Part shown: positions 11,394 to 24,207 of the stretch, in pieces
Layout of the letters: each line of letters opens with the position of its first letter
Numbering within the stretch: the stretch's first letter is position 1
Assembly (NCBI GenBank): GCA_965153455.1
Contig: OZ234493.1
Span: 26,402,213-26,466,212, forward strand
DNA: 64,000 nt
From: Sphagnum compactum
Taxonomy: Eukaryota; Bryophyta; Sphagnopsida; Sphagnales
Direction of reading: 5' to 3'
Notes under the pieces: model-generated
Told to the model about the DNA's origin: nothing
What the model saw: the letters and a program-made list of their open reading frames with translations, nothing else
Databases searched by the model: none
Program-made: the position numbers and the translations under genes

Positions 11394-12461
11394 ATGGCGC
11401 ACGTTGATGTCGAGGGAGGTGGTGGGATGAAGAAACGGAGTAGACAAGAAGAAGACACCATGGGTGTGGTGGTCCTCTGCGATTATGCTCGCGAACAAGA
11501 CGAGGCTGCAGCAGCTCCTACTGCCAGCAAGCGCCAGTACGGAAGCATTCGTAACTCGGAGTATGTTTCTGTTCTTGACGTGTATGTGCCTGGAGTTGGC
11601 GGGACTCCCTGCAGAAATGAATGTTTGGCGTCGGCTATCAACAACGGCGCCGGCTTCGAAGCTGAGGCGGAGGAAGCCGGGAACAAAGTTGAGAGTTCTA
11701 TACTGAGGGAGTTAGAAGACTGCCTACTAGTTGGAGAAGATGAACAAGTAGGTTCTTCGGAAAGTGCTGTGAGTGAAGAAAACGCGGCAGCTCGCGTTTT
11801 AAGAAGCCTGGAAGAGGAACTAGGATTATCTGAGTCCGAGGAGGGACACACAGCCGTTTCTAGCTTGCCTTCCGCAGCAGATGAAGAGGCGCCTTGTACC
11901 GCAGCTTTTGCAACTTGGGGAGACGACGTATGGAACATGCACGGATTCTCGAGCGCGGATTTATCCGTCGGCTGTTCTAGCGGGAGTACTGTAACGGGAG
12001 ATGATTTCGTCGTGTGTGAGCGATTTGATGTTCACCCGATGATACTGAACCAGGAGAACAACAATGCCGGTGGTGATCCGGTCGACATTTGTTTCCGCCT
12101 GGAAGGCGTGTCTGATGAGAGACTGGACTGCCCATCAAGCGCTGCTGCTCCTGCTGCTGCTGAGAAAGGTAGATTCGATGACAGTACCGGAAAGAGAAGC
12201 CTTCTGAATCAGGAGAGCAGTTTCGTGACTGCAGCAGCAGCGGGAGGTGCTGCTGCTGGGGTCGGGACACTGGAAGGCTTACATAATGCAATAAGCTGGG
12301 CATTGGAAGAAGGATTCGATGATTACTCAGGATTCAATCATATGGATGTCGGAGATGATTGGATAACGCCAGAAGGCAATCTCGATTTCCTTTTGGATTC
12401 CACCACGGTTTATGCTACTACCATTGCATCACCTTTCATTGAAGAAGGCGTGCCTCTCTGA
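11394..12461 (+). CDS. Acidic 355-residue protein of unknown function
   Basis: Single uninterrupted frame from ATG at 11394 to TGA, with GC-rich codons that stand out from the surrounding DNA. Near the N-terminus is a basic patch GMKKRSRQEED that could be a nuclear localisation signal. A short motif follows (SVLDVYVPGVGG). Much of the rest is acidic and low-complexity: ILRELEDCLL, RVLRSLEEELGLSESEEG, Ala-rich tracts near residues 250-295, and a C-terminal part with WALEEGFDDYSGF and MDVGDDWITPEGNLDFLLD. These clustered acidic and bulky hydrophobic residues resemble transcriptional activation regions, but there is no recognisable DNA-binding domain, so any such role is inference. No signal peptide or membrane segment is seen. 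Intronless, with a CpG-rich promoter and a CT microsatellite in the presumed 3' UTR. I do not recognise the family. Confidence 0.75.
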   Translation: MAHVDVEGGGGMKKRSRQEEDTMGVVVLCDYAREQDEAAAAPTASKRQYGSIRNSEYVSVLDVYVPGVGGTPCRNECLASAINNGAGFEAEAEEAGNKVESSILRELEDCLLVGEDEQVGSSESAVSEENAAARVLRSLEEELGLSESEEGHTAVSSLPSAADEEAPCTAAFATWGDDVWNMHGFSSADLSVGCSSGSTVTGDDFVVCERFDVHPMILNQENNNAGGDPVDICFRLEGVSDERLDCPSSAAAPAAAEKGRFDDSTGKRSLLNQESSFVTAAAAGGAAAGVGTLEGLHNAISWALEEGFDDYSGFNHMDVGDDWITPEGNLDFLLDSTTVYATTIASPFIEEGVPL

Positions 12462-12595
12462 TGGGATTTCTCGTTGTCTCGTAGATATGGAGCTTGAGAC
12501 CCAAAGAGTGCAAACTCAGCAATTCCTATTTTTGTCAAATAGGTAGACCCTGCACAACTACAGGATTTGTTACATCGAGATCATGTGCTGCTGTT

Positions 12596-12596
<1 letters not shown>

Positions 12597-12647
<51 letters not shown>
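12597..12647. repeat. (CT)n microsatellite
   Basis: About 25 perfect CT units, 136 bp after the stop codon of the acidic protein gene and so probably in its 3' UTR. Confidence 0.97.
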
Positions 12648-12651
<4 letters not shown>

Positions 12652-12699
12652 TAACTCCGGCGGATTTGTTTTACATAACGTGCACCATTTGTAGATTGC

Positions 12700-14225
12700 C
12701 CGGGTGTTTTCATTTCCGTGGGTTTGAACTTTTAGACTCTGGGCTGGCCGTATACTTGAACTGGTCTTCTTTTTCTTGTTCCATACCTGCTGCATAATTG
12801 CATGTGAGGACACTTGGTGCTAACTACAGTTTTGTAGCTCGAGATTCAAAGTTTTTCAATAACTGTACATATAGACACTCTTCTACAACATTTTGACTGT
12901 GGTCACATTGACCCATCTGCACCACATGTTATGTTTGATCATATCTCAACTAGAAAAAATAGATTTTGAATCCAATCCAACAATTTTTAATTCAAGCAGC
13001 CATGTGTATGATTTTGTGTTGTAATGCCAGTTTCCTTTTGCTTGTTAACAAATTATTGGTGTAAGTATATGCTTGAAGTCTTCTTCTTTTAGGTGAGAGC
13101 TGTTTCCTTGGACCTCTGATTCTATTCAAGTATCTTGTGCACATGGGGGATGTCTAGATCCATGACTGTGTAATTTACTTGCAAGATCTCAAATCCTGAT
13201 CTGTGAATGATTTTCTTTTCTTTGTGCTTGAATAATGTCATTATGCATGGTAATTTTTTGAATTCATGTGTCAGAATGACATCTTTTTCTTCCTCTCTTT
13301 TCACCACATGCCCATTCACCCAATCCTTTAAATTCATTAGCTGGCACTGCTCATCACTCTTAAGATGATGCAAATCAGGCAATAGCACAAATGGGCAGTG
13401 GTAGCAGCAGCTTGCTTTTGGTTTGGACCAAAGTGAGTGACACATCCTAGTTGGATTCTAGTAGTAGTTGAGCAGTGACATAGCCAAGTTGGGTTCTAGT
13501 AGATAGTTGTTGAACAGCTTGTACTTTAACCAGTCTTTCTCCTAACAAGAAGTCATGGACAACCTTGTGAAACTGTTCTGCACTTCTGGAGTGATGTTAT
13601 GGAGAAAGACAATTGAAATTTTTTTTTGGCTCAATTCCAAGTGGTTAAGAGTAACTCAACAAGTTTTGGTTGCAAAACTTGGGTGTAACAAAAATTCTTG
13701 GGCTGGCAGATGCTTTGTGCCTTCTGAAGCCTTGTCCAGCACAAACTGCCCAGCAACACCCACCAATTGATGGAAGAAACCCTATTAGGTACACAACTCA
13801 TTCATGGATGAAACTTAACTAGTGTCAGCTCTGATCTGCTCCAATAGAGAGAGACCCATCACTGTTTTTCCTTCTTTTTGTTTTGGGATAAGAAGCACCC
13901 TCTGGCATGTTATTGGCAGTTCTCACACACAACATACACATGATCCAGCAGTTCACTTGTTTGTTGTTGGTGGCACTGTGTCATCCATTACTTGTTTTTC
14001 AAGTTACTATTTTATAGGTAGGCAATTCTCTTTTGTGGGAGAGATACTGGTACAACACCTCCATCATACCTGTCTTCAAAGTGGGGTGTGTAGGATGGGC
14101 CAGCAGCGTTCAAAAATTGTATGGCAATGAGCCAAGCCAGGTCCTTCACCATGTCATCTTGCAATGAAAATCATTGGACAAGTTTGCATGGATGGTTTCT
14201 CCCCTTACTTGGACATTATGTAACT
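12700..14225. other. 3' flank and intergenic DNA
   Basis: Base composition returns to AT-rich. Several open frames of 70-107 codons exist on both strands but none has coding-like composition or a motif I can name. Confidence 0.4.
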
Positions 14226-14421
14226 CAGTGTCATTTTTTAGGAATTTTTGTTTGTAGCCAAAGTGGCTATCATCCATAGGAAGATGTACAAAAACCGGGG
14301 ATCATCATCCCGAGGAAGATTTAACCAAAATCTGATTATAAACCAAATACAAAGCACAAATGTTTAATCATCCTTCTATAGCAATCCTTCTACATAAAGA
14401 AATTTCTAAAAGAAAACACTG
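14226..14421 (-). mobile_element. MITE-like element, copy F, with clear terminal inverted repeats
   Basis: The element begins CAGTGTCATTTTTTAGGAAT at 14226 and the reverse complement of its other end (14421) begins CAGTGTTTTCTTTTAGAAAT, an imperfect inverted repeat of about 25 bp. Read on the minus strand it has the family core: GGTTAAATCTTCC, ATGATGATCC, ACATCTTCCTATGGATGATA, GCCACTTTGGCTAC. CAGTG ends suggest a hAT-type non-autonomous element. I found no convincing 8-bp target duplication. It lies about 1.8 kb 3' of the acidic protein gene. Confidence 0.65.
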
Positions 14422-16984
14422 GACTGTAGCTGCCTTGAAAACTGAATGTGCCCATTTTGCCTTTGGTGTGCAACATGCTATGTATGAGTCATCATTGGCT
14501 TTGCTCAGTTACTGGGTACAAAATAACTGTCTTGAAAATGGATGTGATCATTTTTGCCTTTGGTGTTAGGTATGCTCAAGAAGTAGGATTCATGATTGGC
14601 TTTGTTCAGTTACCTACTGGGTACAAAACCAGGGCCAAGTTTTATTTCATGTTTTCCACTTTGCTGGCCACTTCAGCTGATGATATAGCTTGGCTGCCAT
14701 GGGGAAAAATCCCAAATACTCTGCTTTTCAGAAAATAATTGATTTTTCTGAAAAGGTTAGTATTGTCAAAAGAGATGTTGGGCATTATTAGTTTGGCACC
14801 CAACACTATTGAACCAAATAAGATTATACATGAAAGCCACTGAATCAAGTATACACTCAAATCTTTTGTTTTGTTAAGGAAAATAAAATGCATCACACAC
14901 CAAGTAGGGAGGATCCCACATTTGGAAGCCAATAAGAGACACAAAATTGTAATATCATATATGCAAACACTCACAAGCTTTGGAAAAAACAAAACAACAA
15001 ATGAGCTTCCAATACCTCATCCATAAGATAACTATAGGAAGAGCTAATTTTTGTGAATCTTGTTCACAAGGATTGGATTTCGGGTATACACTAGACACCT
15101 AAATGTTTATGTGCTATTAGGTGAATGCCCAACACTGGTGAACCCTAGTCATCACATGAATAAAAGATGAATTTCAAGATCTCCCCTAGTTGGGAACTGA
15201 AATCTTTTAATACCAAATAATTTACTTAGTTTGTTGATTTGTTGAGATACAATAGCAAGAGATAACCTATGGAAAGACATTTTGGTTCTAAACAACATGA
15301 GATCAACAGGTCAAGGAGCCTCATTAGTACTCAGCTAACTATAATCACTAATTCCAAATGAAATGACAATTGTCACCATCAATGATTTCATTTATCTATA
15401 TATAATAACAATGAGGCCTAACATATAATATAGATAATAGAACCATATTTGTTTAACTCATCTAAGGGACACCCTCCCCTATTGGCATTAAATAGTAGGG
15501 GGTGGTGTCATATAGCCCATATGTCTTTCTTGGTTGTGGATAAGATGGTTTGGGGGGCAAGCACTAAAAAAGGGTAATGAGTTGAATGCGACAAACCCAC
15601 ACAACAACCCAAGCAAGAAAATGATTTTTGACTATACTCAAACCGTGATAATTGCTTTAAGTATCTAGCTTGCACCACCATTTTAAGAAAAAGGTTGTAG
15701 TGTTGTGTGGGTAGAATCCCTTGTTCAACCCAAAGGTTCAAGTTTAGATTCTTTTTTCAAATTTTAAATTTTTTTCACAAAATAATGAAAAAAGAAGATG
15801 TAGTTTATGGACAACTTGTAAAACAAGTTGCCTTGTGAGCCAAGAAGAAACCCTAAAACAAAAGTTTCAAAAGTTATTGCCCTAAGTTTGTGGTTCAAGC
15901 ATCACCGTAAGCATTCATGATCACATTGATCATACATTGCTCTAGAATTGTTTTGTTTTGTTTTTTGTGTGTTATGTTGTCCAAGTGAAAGAGAAGAAAC
16001 GTGGGCATTCTACTCCTTTTGTTTTATAAAAGAATCAGCAAGTTCATCAGGTTTGTTTCTTGCTCGTCATGGTAGATTATTGATTATTAGTTCCAATTGG
16101 TTGGTTGAATTGTGGGAGGATGTGAAGTTTCTGTTATTTGAAGGAGGTTGAATCAACAAGGAGGGCAAAACTTAAAACTGAGGAGGATGAAAAAGAAGTT
16201 AAGTATTTTTCATCAATAAAGATTTGTGAGGAATATGTGTGCTTAGAATGCATTTAGAGATGAATGTTTTATGTGCGTAGGTTTGTTCTCCACAATTTCA
16301 CTACATTAGAGATACAATATTTTACATATTAATTTTTTCATAAGTTGGTGGTGAAAATGATGCAAAATTCAAAGGATTCATGAATGACCTGCATCAAATG
16401 AAATAAAATTGGGTGTTGGGAAATGGGAGTTGGTATGAGAAGAAGTGAGTGCTTTGGTTGGCGCTCTAAGTTTGGTATCTATAGCCAATCCATCTATCTA
16501 AGTTTGGGACAAAATTTTGTTGATCCTTTGCTTCTTCAAGTTTTTGGATGACGATGGGATTCTTTCCTTGTAAAAGTTCCTGGGATTTAGAGAATGTGGG
16601 AGTGAAGCAATGTCATTTAGAAGTCAGTTGATGCTCAATGAGAATGATTACAAAACATTTTGATTCACCTAAAATTTCGGGTTTAGAATGAAATGTTGAA
16701 TAGTTTAATTTAGGGTAAGATTGTGTTATAGTCAACATAAACCATTAGCATCAATAATAGAAGGACAACATTGTAATTCCATCTTCTTTTTCTTTTTAGG
16801 CTATAGCCTCATGAAGACATGAACTTGTACCTTTTCGAGGGAGAAGGAGATTTGTAATTTCATGAAGAGAAGGGCTTTCAACCAAGTAAATATGGGAACA
16901 TGGGGGAAATTGTGTTGATGAAACCTTGCAAACTTCATAAAAAGAAAGCACCCCAAAAAGGGGAGAAATCTTGTTTGTTCAAAA
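14422..16984. other. Intergenic DNA
   Basis: A local duplication is visible at about 14435-14530 and 14528-14610 (GAAAACTGAATGTGCCC / GAAAATGGATGTGATC, TTTTGCCTTTGGTGT, TTGGCTTTG, TACTGGGTACAAAA), a roughly 90-bp imperfect direct repeat. The rest is AT-rich without a supportable gene. Confidence 0.4.
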
Positions 16985-17180
16985 GAACTTGGGCTAAACT
17001 TGGGTTATCACAAGGAACCATGTTTTGGGCCCATTTTCTTTGAAAAAACATGTTTCTTTGTGGAACTTGGGCCCATTCTCTTAGGCAAATGTGTTCCCCT
17101 AAAGAAATATGTTCCATGGAACAAAAAGGCCCAAGTTCTTTGTTTTGGGCCCATTTGCCACGGGGAACCATGTTTTTTTT
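16985..17180. repeat. Cluster of short direct and inverted words
   Basis: The phrase TTTTGGGCCCATTT occurs at about 17024 and 17143, GGGCCCATTCTC lies between them, and GGAACCATGTTTT appears near 17016 and 17164 with inverted partners such as ATGTTCCATGGAACA near 17109. These make a compact set of overlapping direct and inverted repeats. The open frames here reflect the repeat and are not called as genes. Confidence 0.4.
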
Positions 17181-19870
17181 TAAAAATACACAATCATTTC
17201 CCAACAATGACTATCCTTCCTAGATGAAAATCATCCATGATGAAAATTTCCATTGTAAAAATATTTGAACCTAAGATCTCACATTTAAAGTGGAAGTGAC
17301 CAACCACTATGCAACACCATTTAATTTACAAAAATATTGAATCTTGTCCACACTTAACAGAATCATCACAATTGGGGGACATTTCAAAACAAATTTAAAG
17401 ATTAATTTCTTAGTGGGCATCCTTGTGAACATGTGTACTTTGTGTTGAAGATTGAACTTCATTTAACTTGTTATGCTTGTTTAGTGTTTGCCTCCTTAGG
17501 GATGTATCTATCTCACCTAACCATAAATATGAAATGAATGGCATGGTGCACTATTGCACATATGATCTTTCAAAAGCCAACCATTTTATCCTTCCAAAAC
17601 CAATATTATTACATGTTATTATTTATTACAAGTTGATCCAAATTCATCCAATTAAGTTTGATATCCAAATATGTTTTTTTGTGCAGATGTTTATCATCGA
17701 AAAATACTCATCATTTAATTATTTGGCAAAGCTTTCATATACTAAACCCAAAGCAATGTTTTTTCCATATCATTTAACATGTATGGCGGAATTAATGTGA
17801 TGCAAATTATACATGTTTTCTCAATTGGCCTAAATTTTTTGAATTGAATGCAAAACTATATATAGTTATTCAAAAATTAGTATACTATGCATAACACCTT
17901 TTATGCATCTAAGGTCTATATTGAATTCCATGTATTCTTCAACATTTAACACCTTTGAATCATGTCATAATCTCAATGGATGAACTTAATGATCCATCAA
18001 CTGACAATCATGCATCCACCTCTCCCCAAGTGGGCTTAGTGCCAAAATAAGAAAACAACCAAATGTCATTTGTAATTTGAAAAACATGTTCGATAACAAT
18101 GGAAAATTGAATGTGAAGTAAAAAAAAATTAGATGTTCATGCATTGTTCAATGGTGTAATTGATTATAAGTCAAGTTAAGAATTCAAATAACTAGTAGTT
18201 GTTACTTCCAACATGGAAAATATTGTCAATTCTAAAACCGTTACTACATAAAAAAATGGTTTTTCTCACACAAAAAATTGTGACGCATGACACATGTGTG
18301 AGGTGTATTGTGCCATATATTACATTAAAATGACAATTTGACATTAGGCAATTTCATATTTTAATCAAAATTTTAAAAAAAATGCTCTACATGATAACAT
18401 AAAACATACCATGGTTTTTATCTGATTAGATTAGTTGTTCATTTTACAAAATCATGATTCTTACTAATATTCCCATTCCTGGGATTTTGTTGTCCCTAGT
18501 AAGAGGAAGAAGTTTCATTATGATACTTCACATAACAGTTTAGGTTAGTGAAAGTAGTGGCAATAATTTGGAGCTAATTGTTTTTCTAATTCTTGAATAT
18601 CCATGTACATAGTTGCTTTGCATTTCAAATATGTGTTTGTTTTTTTGTTTTTTTATTGCAGTTTGTTAATTTCATTTTGTCATTTTGTAGTAATATGCAA
18701 CTCAAATTACACTTAACATACTAATATTCATATTCCCATGATAACAAATATCAAAAGGGATTGAAAAGTAAGACAATATTCATACCAAACTAATAAGCGA
18801 AACCCCCCCCCCCCCCCCCCCAACATACCAAGAAATTTGGTAACTAATTTTCAAAAAATTTAAATACCTAGACTAGTTTGGTAAGTCAAGATGGACTTAC
18901 CATTACAACATTGGTTTAAACAAACATCTACATTGTTCATAAAAAATGTTCTGTTTACATGGGCCACCAAGGGAAAAATGAAAAGGAGATTGATTGACAA
19001 GTCATTTCTTATTCTTGGTTTCTATTGTAGTACATTGACCATCAATGTACCCAAAATCATTTGTAAAATGTTTATAACAAACCCTAGTTCACCACACCAT
19101 TCACAATTTAACCTTATTGGGCATAAATCATGGGCATTATGGTTGTGCCACAAAAAAACCTTCAATTGAAAGTTCCAAGGAGAACCATTCAATAACATGG
19201 TTGTGACAATGTAGGTACCACATTTTCAACCAAAATAAAACATTAAAAATGCATGTTTTTCAATTAAAAAAATATTGCTTACCCTTTTTCGGAGTCATCA
19301 TAGACTTTTCACTCGTGCCACAAATCTTGAACATTGCAAAGATTCCACCATAGACCTTTCACACATGTCACAATCTTGAACATTAAAAAGATTTTGCCAT
19401 AAAACCTCCATAGAGCTTTTGTAATAGAACTTCCAAAAAGTTTTTGTAAAACTTCTGCAGAGTTTTGGCACATGTAATAAAGCACTTGTTTCATAATGTT
19501 GAACTCCATTTAATGGACATTGCAATGGAGAATTTGCTTCTTCAATGGACACTATGAGGGGAAAAGGGAAAAGTAAAAGAAGTGAGAATATCTCACGCTC
19601 GTGCAACTCAAATTAGAAGCAAGATGAAGTCTTCAGGTTGATTGATTACAAACACAAATAACACAATGCCTTGAAACATATCTTCATTCCAAGAAAAAAT
19701 ATGATTCTTATCACACAAAGATGGACCAATTTTTTTGAAGAATCACAAGCAATTACAAGATCAAAGACTTCATGCAATGGCAAGATGTGTAAGACAAATG
19801 GAATTTCCTCAATGGCAATTACAAGCGGATCTTAGACTATCATGAAGGTACAAGTCATAACACTTCCTAT
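17181..19870. other. AT-rich intergenic DNA
   Basis: No convincing gene. A poly-C run lies at 18803-18821. Near 19300-19460 short words (AGACTTTTCAC, CAATCTTGAACATT, CTTTTGTAA) recur in a loose repeat. Confidence 0.4.
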
Positions 19871-19876
19871 TGGGAA

Positions 19877-20410
19877 ATGAATGTAGAAGAGAAAGAAAAA
19901 GAAAAATTCCACTTACCTAGACAATTCAATGAGGAATGCTACAATGTTATCAATGTGTTTCAAAGGGAAATAAATGTCAATACACCAATGCATGTGTGGG
20001 ACTTACAAGGATTAAGTGATGGCATTTATGTGCAATCAAAAGAAGGATATGAAAAAATTGTCCTTGTGGGATTGTTCATGTGTAGGATTTGTGCAAGGAT
20101 GATGATGCCCTAGAAAATAGCCAAGACAATCAATTACAATTTGGTCACAACTTCAACCAAGGAAATAATCTAAAGAACATCATAAACCTTGATGACTATT
20201 CAACACAATCCTTTTGAAGCAATCATCTTTGGTATCCTCTAATCATTTATCTTGGAGAAGGATTTTAGTATTGCACAAAACTTGTGAACAATGGAGAGCA
20301 ACCAACAACTTTAGTAAAAGAAATGTTTTGGAACATTGGATTGAAAAAGAAACATGCATCTATTTTCATGTCGATCATCAAGGCAACAAACAAAAAAATA
20401 TATAATCGTC
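19877..20410 (+). pseudogene. Degenerate coding-like region, product unknown
   Basis: An ATG-initiated frame at 19877-20113 (MNVEEKEKEKFHLPRQFNEE onward, with VQSKEGYEKIVLVGLFMC) is followed, after stops and frame changes, by further open pieces to about 20405. The composition is lysine- and glutamate-rich and looks like diverged protein-coding DNA more than the flanking DNA does. With the 69-bp in-frame repeats just downstream it may be one decayed gene, perhaps of transposon origin. I do not recognise a domain. Confidence 0.25.
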
Positions 20411-20819
20411 AATGCAATGGATTGGATCAATACAATTCAATTGGACATTGACAAGGGAAAAACAAAACACTTATGCCTTCACTAAATACTCTTTTTGAAT
20501 CTTCATTTAATGAGGAACCATAGGATGTAATTAAAAAGTAATAATTCCAATGAGCATAATATCAATTTTAATGAGCAACAATGAACAATAATGAACAAAA
20601 TTCAAACTCCCAAAAGTCTCCCATCAACTCCATCATATCATTGTTGACATGAAAACATGTGCAAATGTTCCTTCATCTATAACACAACATAAAAAAAATG
20701 AATTATAAAAAGAATAATTATTTCAAGGATCTCATAACAAAAGAGAGAAGATGATGATGGTTTGCAATTGCAAAGATCAAGAGAAAGTTGGTGCCACACA
20801 AGACGCAACAACAACAACA

Positions 20820-21030
20820 GGAAGGAAGTTTTGAAAAAACTTTGTGAACAAATGACATACACTTGGTTTTGAACAAGAAGTACCAACAAGAAGGAAACTT
20901 TGAAAGAACTTTGCAAACAAATGACACAAACTTGGCAACATGTAAAAAATAACAATGGAAAGGAAGTTTTGAAAGAACTTTGCAAGCAAATGATAAACAC
21001 TTGGCATTGCTAAAGAAACAACAATTGGAA
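20820..21030 (+). repeat. Three 69-bp tandem repeats that preserve a reading frame
   Basis: Units begin GAAGGAAGTTTTGAAA at 20821, GAAGGAAACTTTGAAA at 20890 and GAAAGGAAGTTTTGAAA near 20958, so the period is 69 bp, a multiple of three. In the plus frame each unit reads like SFERTLQANDKHLALLKK with a few stops, a charged 23-residue helical repeat. This suggests the repeats arose inside a coding sequence that has since decayed. Confidence 0.65.
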
Positions 21031-21404
21031 TTGAGAGAAACTTGAGAGCAAAACATGCAAACAAACGTGTGAATGCATAAATAAAAAATTGTAAATAGAT
21101 GCACAACAACAAAAAATTGAATAGAGGGTTAAATATTCATTAAACATTTCAAATCATGTACAATAAATTTTATTTGGTAATCAATGTTAATATTTTGTAA
21201 TGACTTTCAATAAAATTTACTCACTTTAAAAATACCTAGCAATTGAAGATGAAATCAAGAGTTGAAGATGAAATTAAGTCCAAACTTAAAACCATTTAAA
21301 AGATAAGTCTAGGTATAAAAAACTCAATCAACTCTTTTTGAGGTGTCAATTGTATAGTATTCCATATATAATGTAATAGGATTTTTTTACTAAAAGTTTG
21401 CCAA
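21031..21404. other. AT-rich intergenic DNA
   Basis: Nothing supportable. GTTGAAGATGAAAT-like words are duplicated near 21240-21275. Confidence 0.35.
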
Positions 21405-21685
21405 AGATTGAAATTACAAAGAAAAATATAGAAATTGAAGTGATTTTGGAAGGTTTCAATTGCCATAATTGAGAAAAAAATCACTAGAGATCAACATTTG
21501 GTTTTTAATGGGTAGCCATAAATATTGTAGGTTGATTAAAGATTTCTATTTCAAGTCTATTTTATAGCCAAATTTGGCTAAATCTTCCCAGTGATGGTTG
21601 CCATTTTTTCTTCATCTTCCTATGGATGATTGCCACTTAGGCTACGAAAAAAAATAATTCCTAAAAGACATTGTGCAATGTAGGT
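21405..21685 (+). mobile_element. MITE-like element, copy B
   Basis: Carries the family core in order: GAAGTGATTTTGGAAGGTTT, GGGTAGCCATAAATATTG, GGTTGATTAAAGATTT, TATAGCCAAATTTGGCTAAA, then two partial repeats of TTCC...GATGGTTGCCA and CTATGGATGATTGCCACTTA. The right end is AATTCCTAAAAGACATTGTG, like copies A and F. The left terminus is not obvious. Confidence 0.6.
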
Positions 21686-24207
21686 TTCGACATGTGATGC
21701 TTATCTACATAAGAAGTTGGAAATTGCACACTTTTTTGCTTTCATTATAGCAAAACTTTTTTCCACCAACCAAATTAAAAGACAAGTGCAATTTTCTCTT
21801 TGTGTACAAGTTAATTTCAAAAACTCACATGTTCCTACCTTCTGAAAGAACCAAATAGTTTGGATATTTGTGAACTTTGATTTTGTGTAAATCCACGATA
21901 AATTTCTGAATAAAAATTGGTGAAACATAGACTTAAGTTTGCTTTTAAATAAAAGGAAAGTGCTTAGTTGGTAGATGATGAATTTTAGGCACACTTACAT
22001 GGATATTGTTGAACAAGCTCACCCATTACATAATAAGGTGACCAACACATGGTTGCCTTTTTGACCGTTCACCAATATATGTTTCATAATGAACATTGTT
22101 GTCTGGTCACCACTACTAGAATGCATAATCCATTTGCCAAAGGGAAGGAACACTATACTTCAAAGTAGAACCTTCTATTTTGGGGAGTCTCCATAGTCTT
22201 TTTTTAAAAAAAAATTTATTTGAGTGATGGGCCAATTAAATTGGCTCATTGCAATAAATTTAAAATATTTTTAAAAAATTTAATTTAAAAAAAAAAAAAA
22301 AAAAAACTTGAGAGGCAGGTGATCTAATTATGCAAAGCACAATAGGAGATGGGGTTGCACCCACAGTTTTTTTTAAAGTAATTTTGAAAAGGATATCCAG
22401 CAGTCCCATTGTGTTTGGCAATAGTGAAAATATTAGTGATATGTACCCCCATTGGGCAAATCCCAATGTTGGCCGGTTCTTTGTTTCAAAAATTTTTTGG
22501 CCAGGTGGGTTCTTCGAATTTAAAAAACCACCACACATGTATTATATACGCAAAAAAAATGTACCCACATGGTATCAATACGAGTCTCTAAATAATATAC
22601 TCAGTAACCAAATTTTTCAGATATTATTTGGCAATCCTCACAAAATATACATAAAGGGAAATTTTTAGAACAAGTGACCTAAGAATCACCTAATATGTAC
22701 CCATAATGCAAAAGACTTGGTTTTAAAAAAAACACCCGAGCTAGAAATCACCTATTATGATGTCAAGGTAAGTTCAAGAATTTAGGAAATTTTTGGTGGG
22801 TATTGGTGACAAAAGGGATTTAGGGTTTAGAGATAACCGCCGACCTGAAACACAAGTGTTCACACCCGTGTTTAGGTGAGGTATTAGTTTTTCCTGAAGT
22901 GAGGAGAGTAGACCAACAAAAGTCTTGATGGGTATTTACAAAGTTAATACCAAGGAGGTAGGATTAGTAGCTCATTTTGATCAAAATCCACACTAGGCAG
23001 GATGCTTTTCTATACCCTACCTTGGAACCCAACTGGCTACCCAGGTCAAAAATCAATACCTGGCTAACACTAGTTAATTCCTAACCAATTTTCCCATATC
23101 TTTGTCACAAAGCCATCATGTTATTCCTGGTCAAATCTTAATACAAAATTAGGCATCAAATGACATATGTGAGCAGTTCCCATGATCTTACCCAACATAA
23201 GTAAAATTGGGTTTGTGCTTCCAAGTTCCCAGGCATATCTGGCCTTTGCATGAAACCTGTACAACAAGGATGCAATGGAACACAGTTTTACATGATCCCA
23301 GATTTCTTTTTCGAGGAGACAAGATACATGATAACTCTAAAACCAATAGGGAAGAAATCAGCATATTTATTGTGTTAGCATGGGCCAATGTAATGTGTGT
23401 AGACTTGTGAAAAGGGTACATTGATGCTCTCTATGCCTATGATTGACCCAAATTGCGCCTCTTTGGAATAAAGTATGACATTTTACTATAGAAAGAGAGA
23501 GGCTCACAATTGGGTTTGTAGATGATTATAGCATAAGTATTTAACACAATCTGTTCACATGACCCTCCCCTCAAAGCTTTGCTGATAGCTTCCAGTTTTG
23601 CCACTCGTAGCATCTCTTCACACGTTTTCAATCTTACCTTTAGGGAAAGCACTTGGAGAAAATCATTAGTATCTTTGGAAACAGCTTACAGATGTGAATA
23701 TTCCTCCTAAACAAAGAGGAAGGATCTTTTTGCCTATGCCAAACTATTTAGGAATGGGAGGGAGCTTTGTATAGGGGGAGGCTCTTAGTGGCTTTCACCC
23801 CATGAATCGAGAGTTAAACCCAATGTTTAGGTTGGAAGGCATCGATAGTAATGCCTCTTCCTTTGTAAAAGCATTTAAATGAATGTTGCAAATCACATTA
23901 CAACAAATCCCCCCCACCCCCCTTTCAAGGGATATTACATATAATTTCCTTTGTCTCAAAGTGGTTGGGGAGATCCTCCAAACTAAACATTGTTTTCAGT
24001 GGAGGTTTTCACATTTTAAAATAAGATTATGATCTCTCCCATTTGTAAATAGTAGGCATAAGATCCCCTCTATTTCCTTGTCATCTACTTATGTTTAGGC
24101 TTCTGATAAGGCTCACCTCATGCATTATGGTGTACAAGCACTACAGGTAGGGAGGGGCTTTACCCAATTTATAATGGGAGTATGAATTCCCTTGGAAAAC
24201 TGTGGAT
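21686..24207. other. Intergenic DNA
   Basis: AT-rich with poly-A near 22290 and C-rich run near 23910. Several 60-110 codon frames are present but none is convincing. No RNA gene seen. Confidence 0.35.

Noticed and set aside
11483-11938. 151-codon open frame on the minus strand inside the acidic protein gene
   Set aside because: It is the antisense shadow of GC-rich codons in the plus-strand gene; the plus frame is longer, has an ATG and a sensible composition.
22571-22590. TGGTATCAATACGAG, similar to a copia-type primer-binding site
   Set aside because: No LTR pair, polypurine tract or retrotransposon protein lies nearby, and the match is short.
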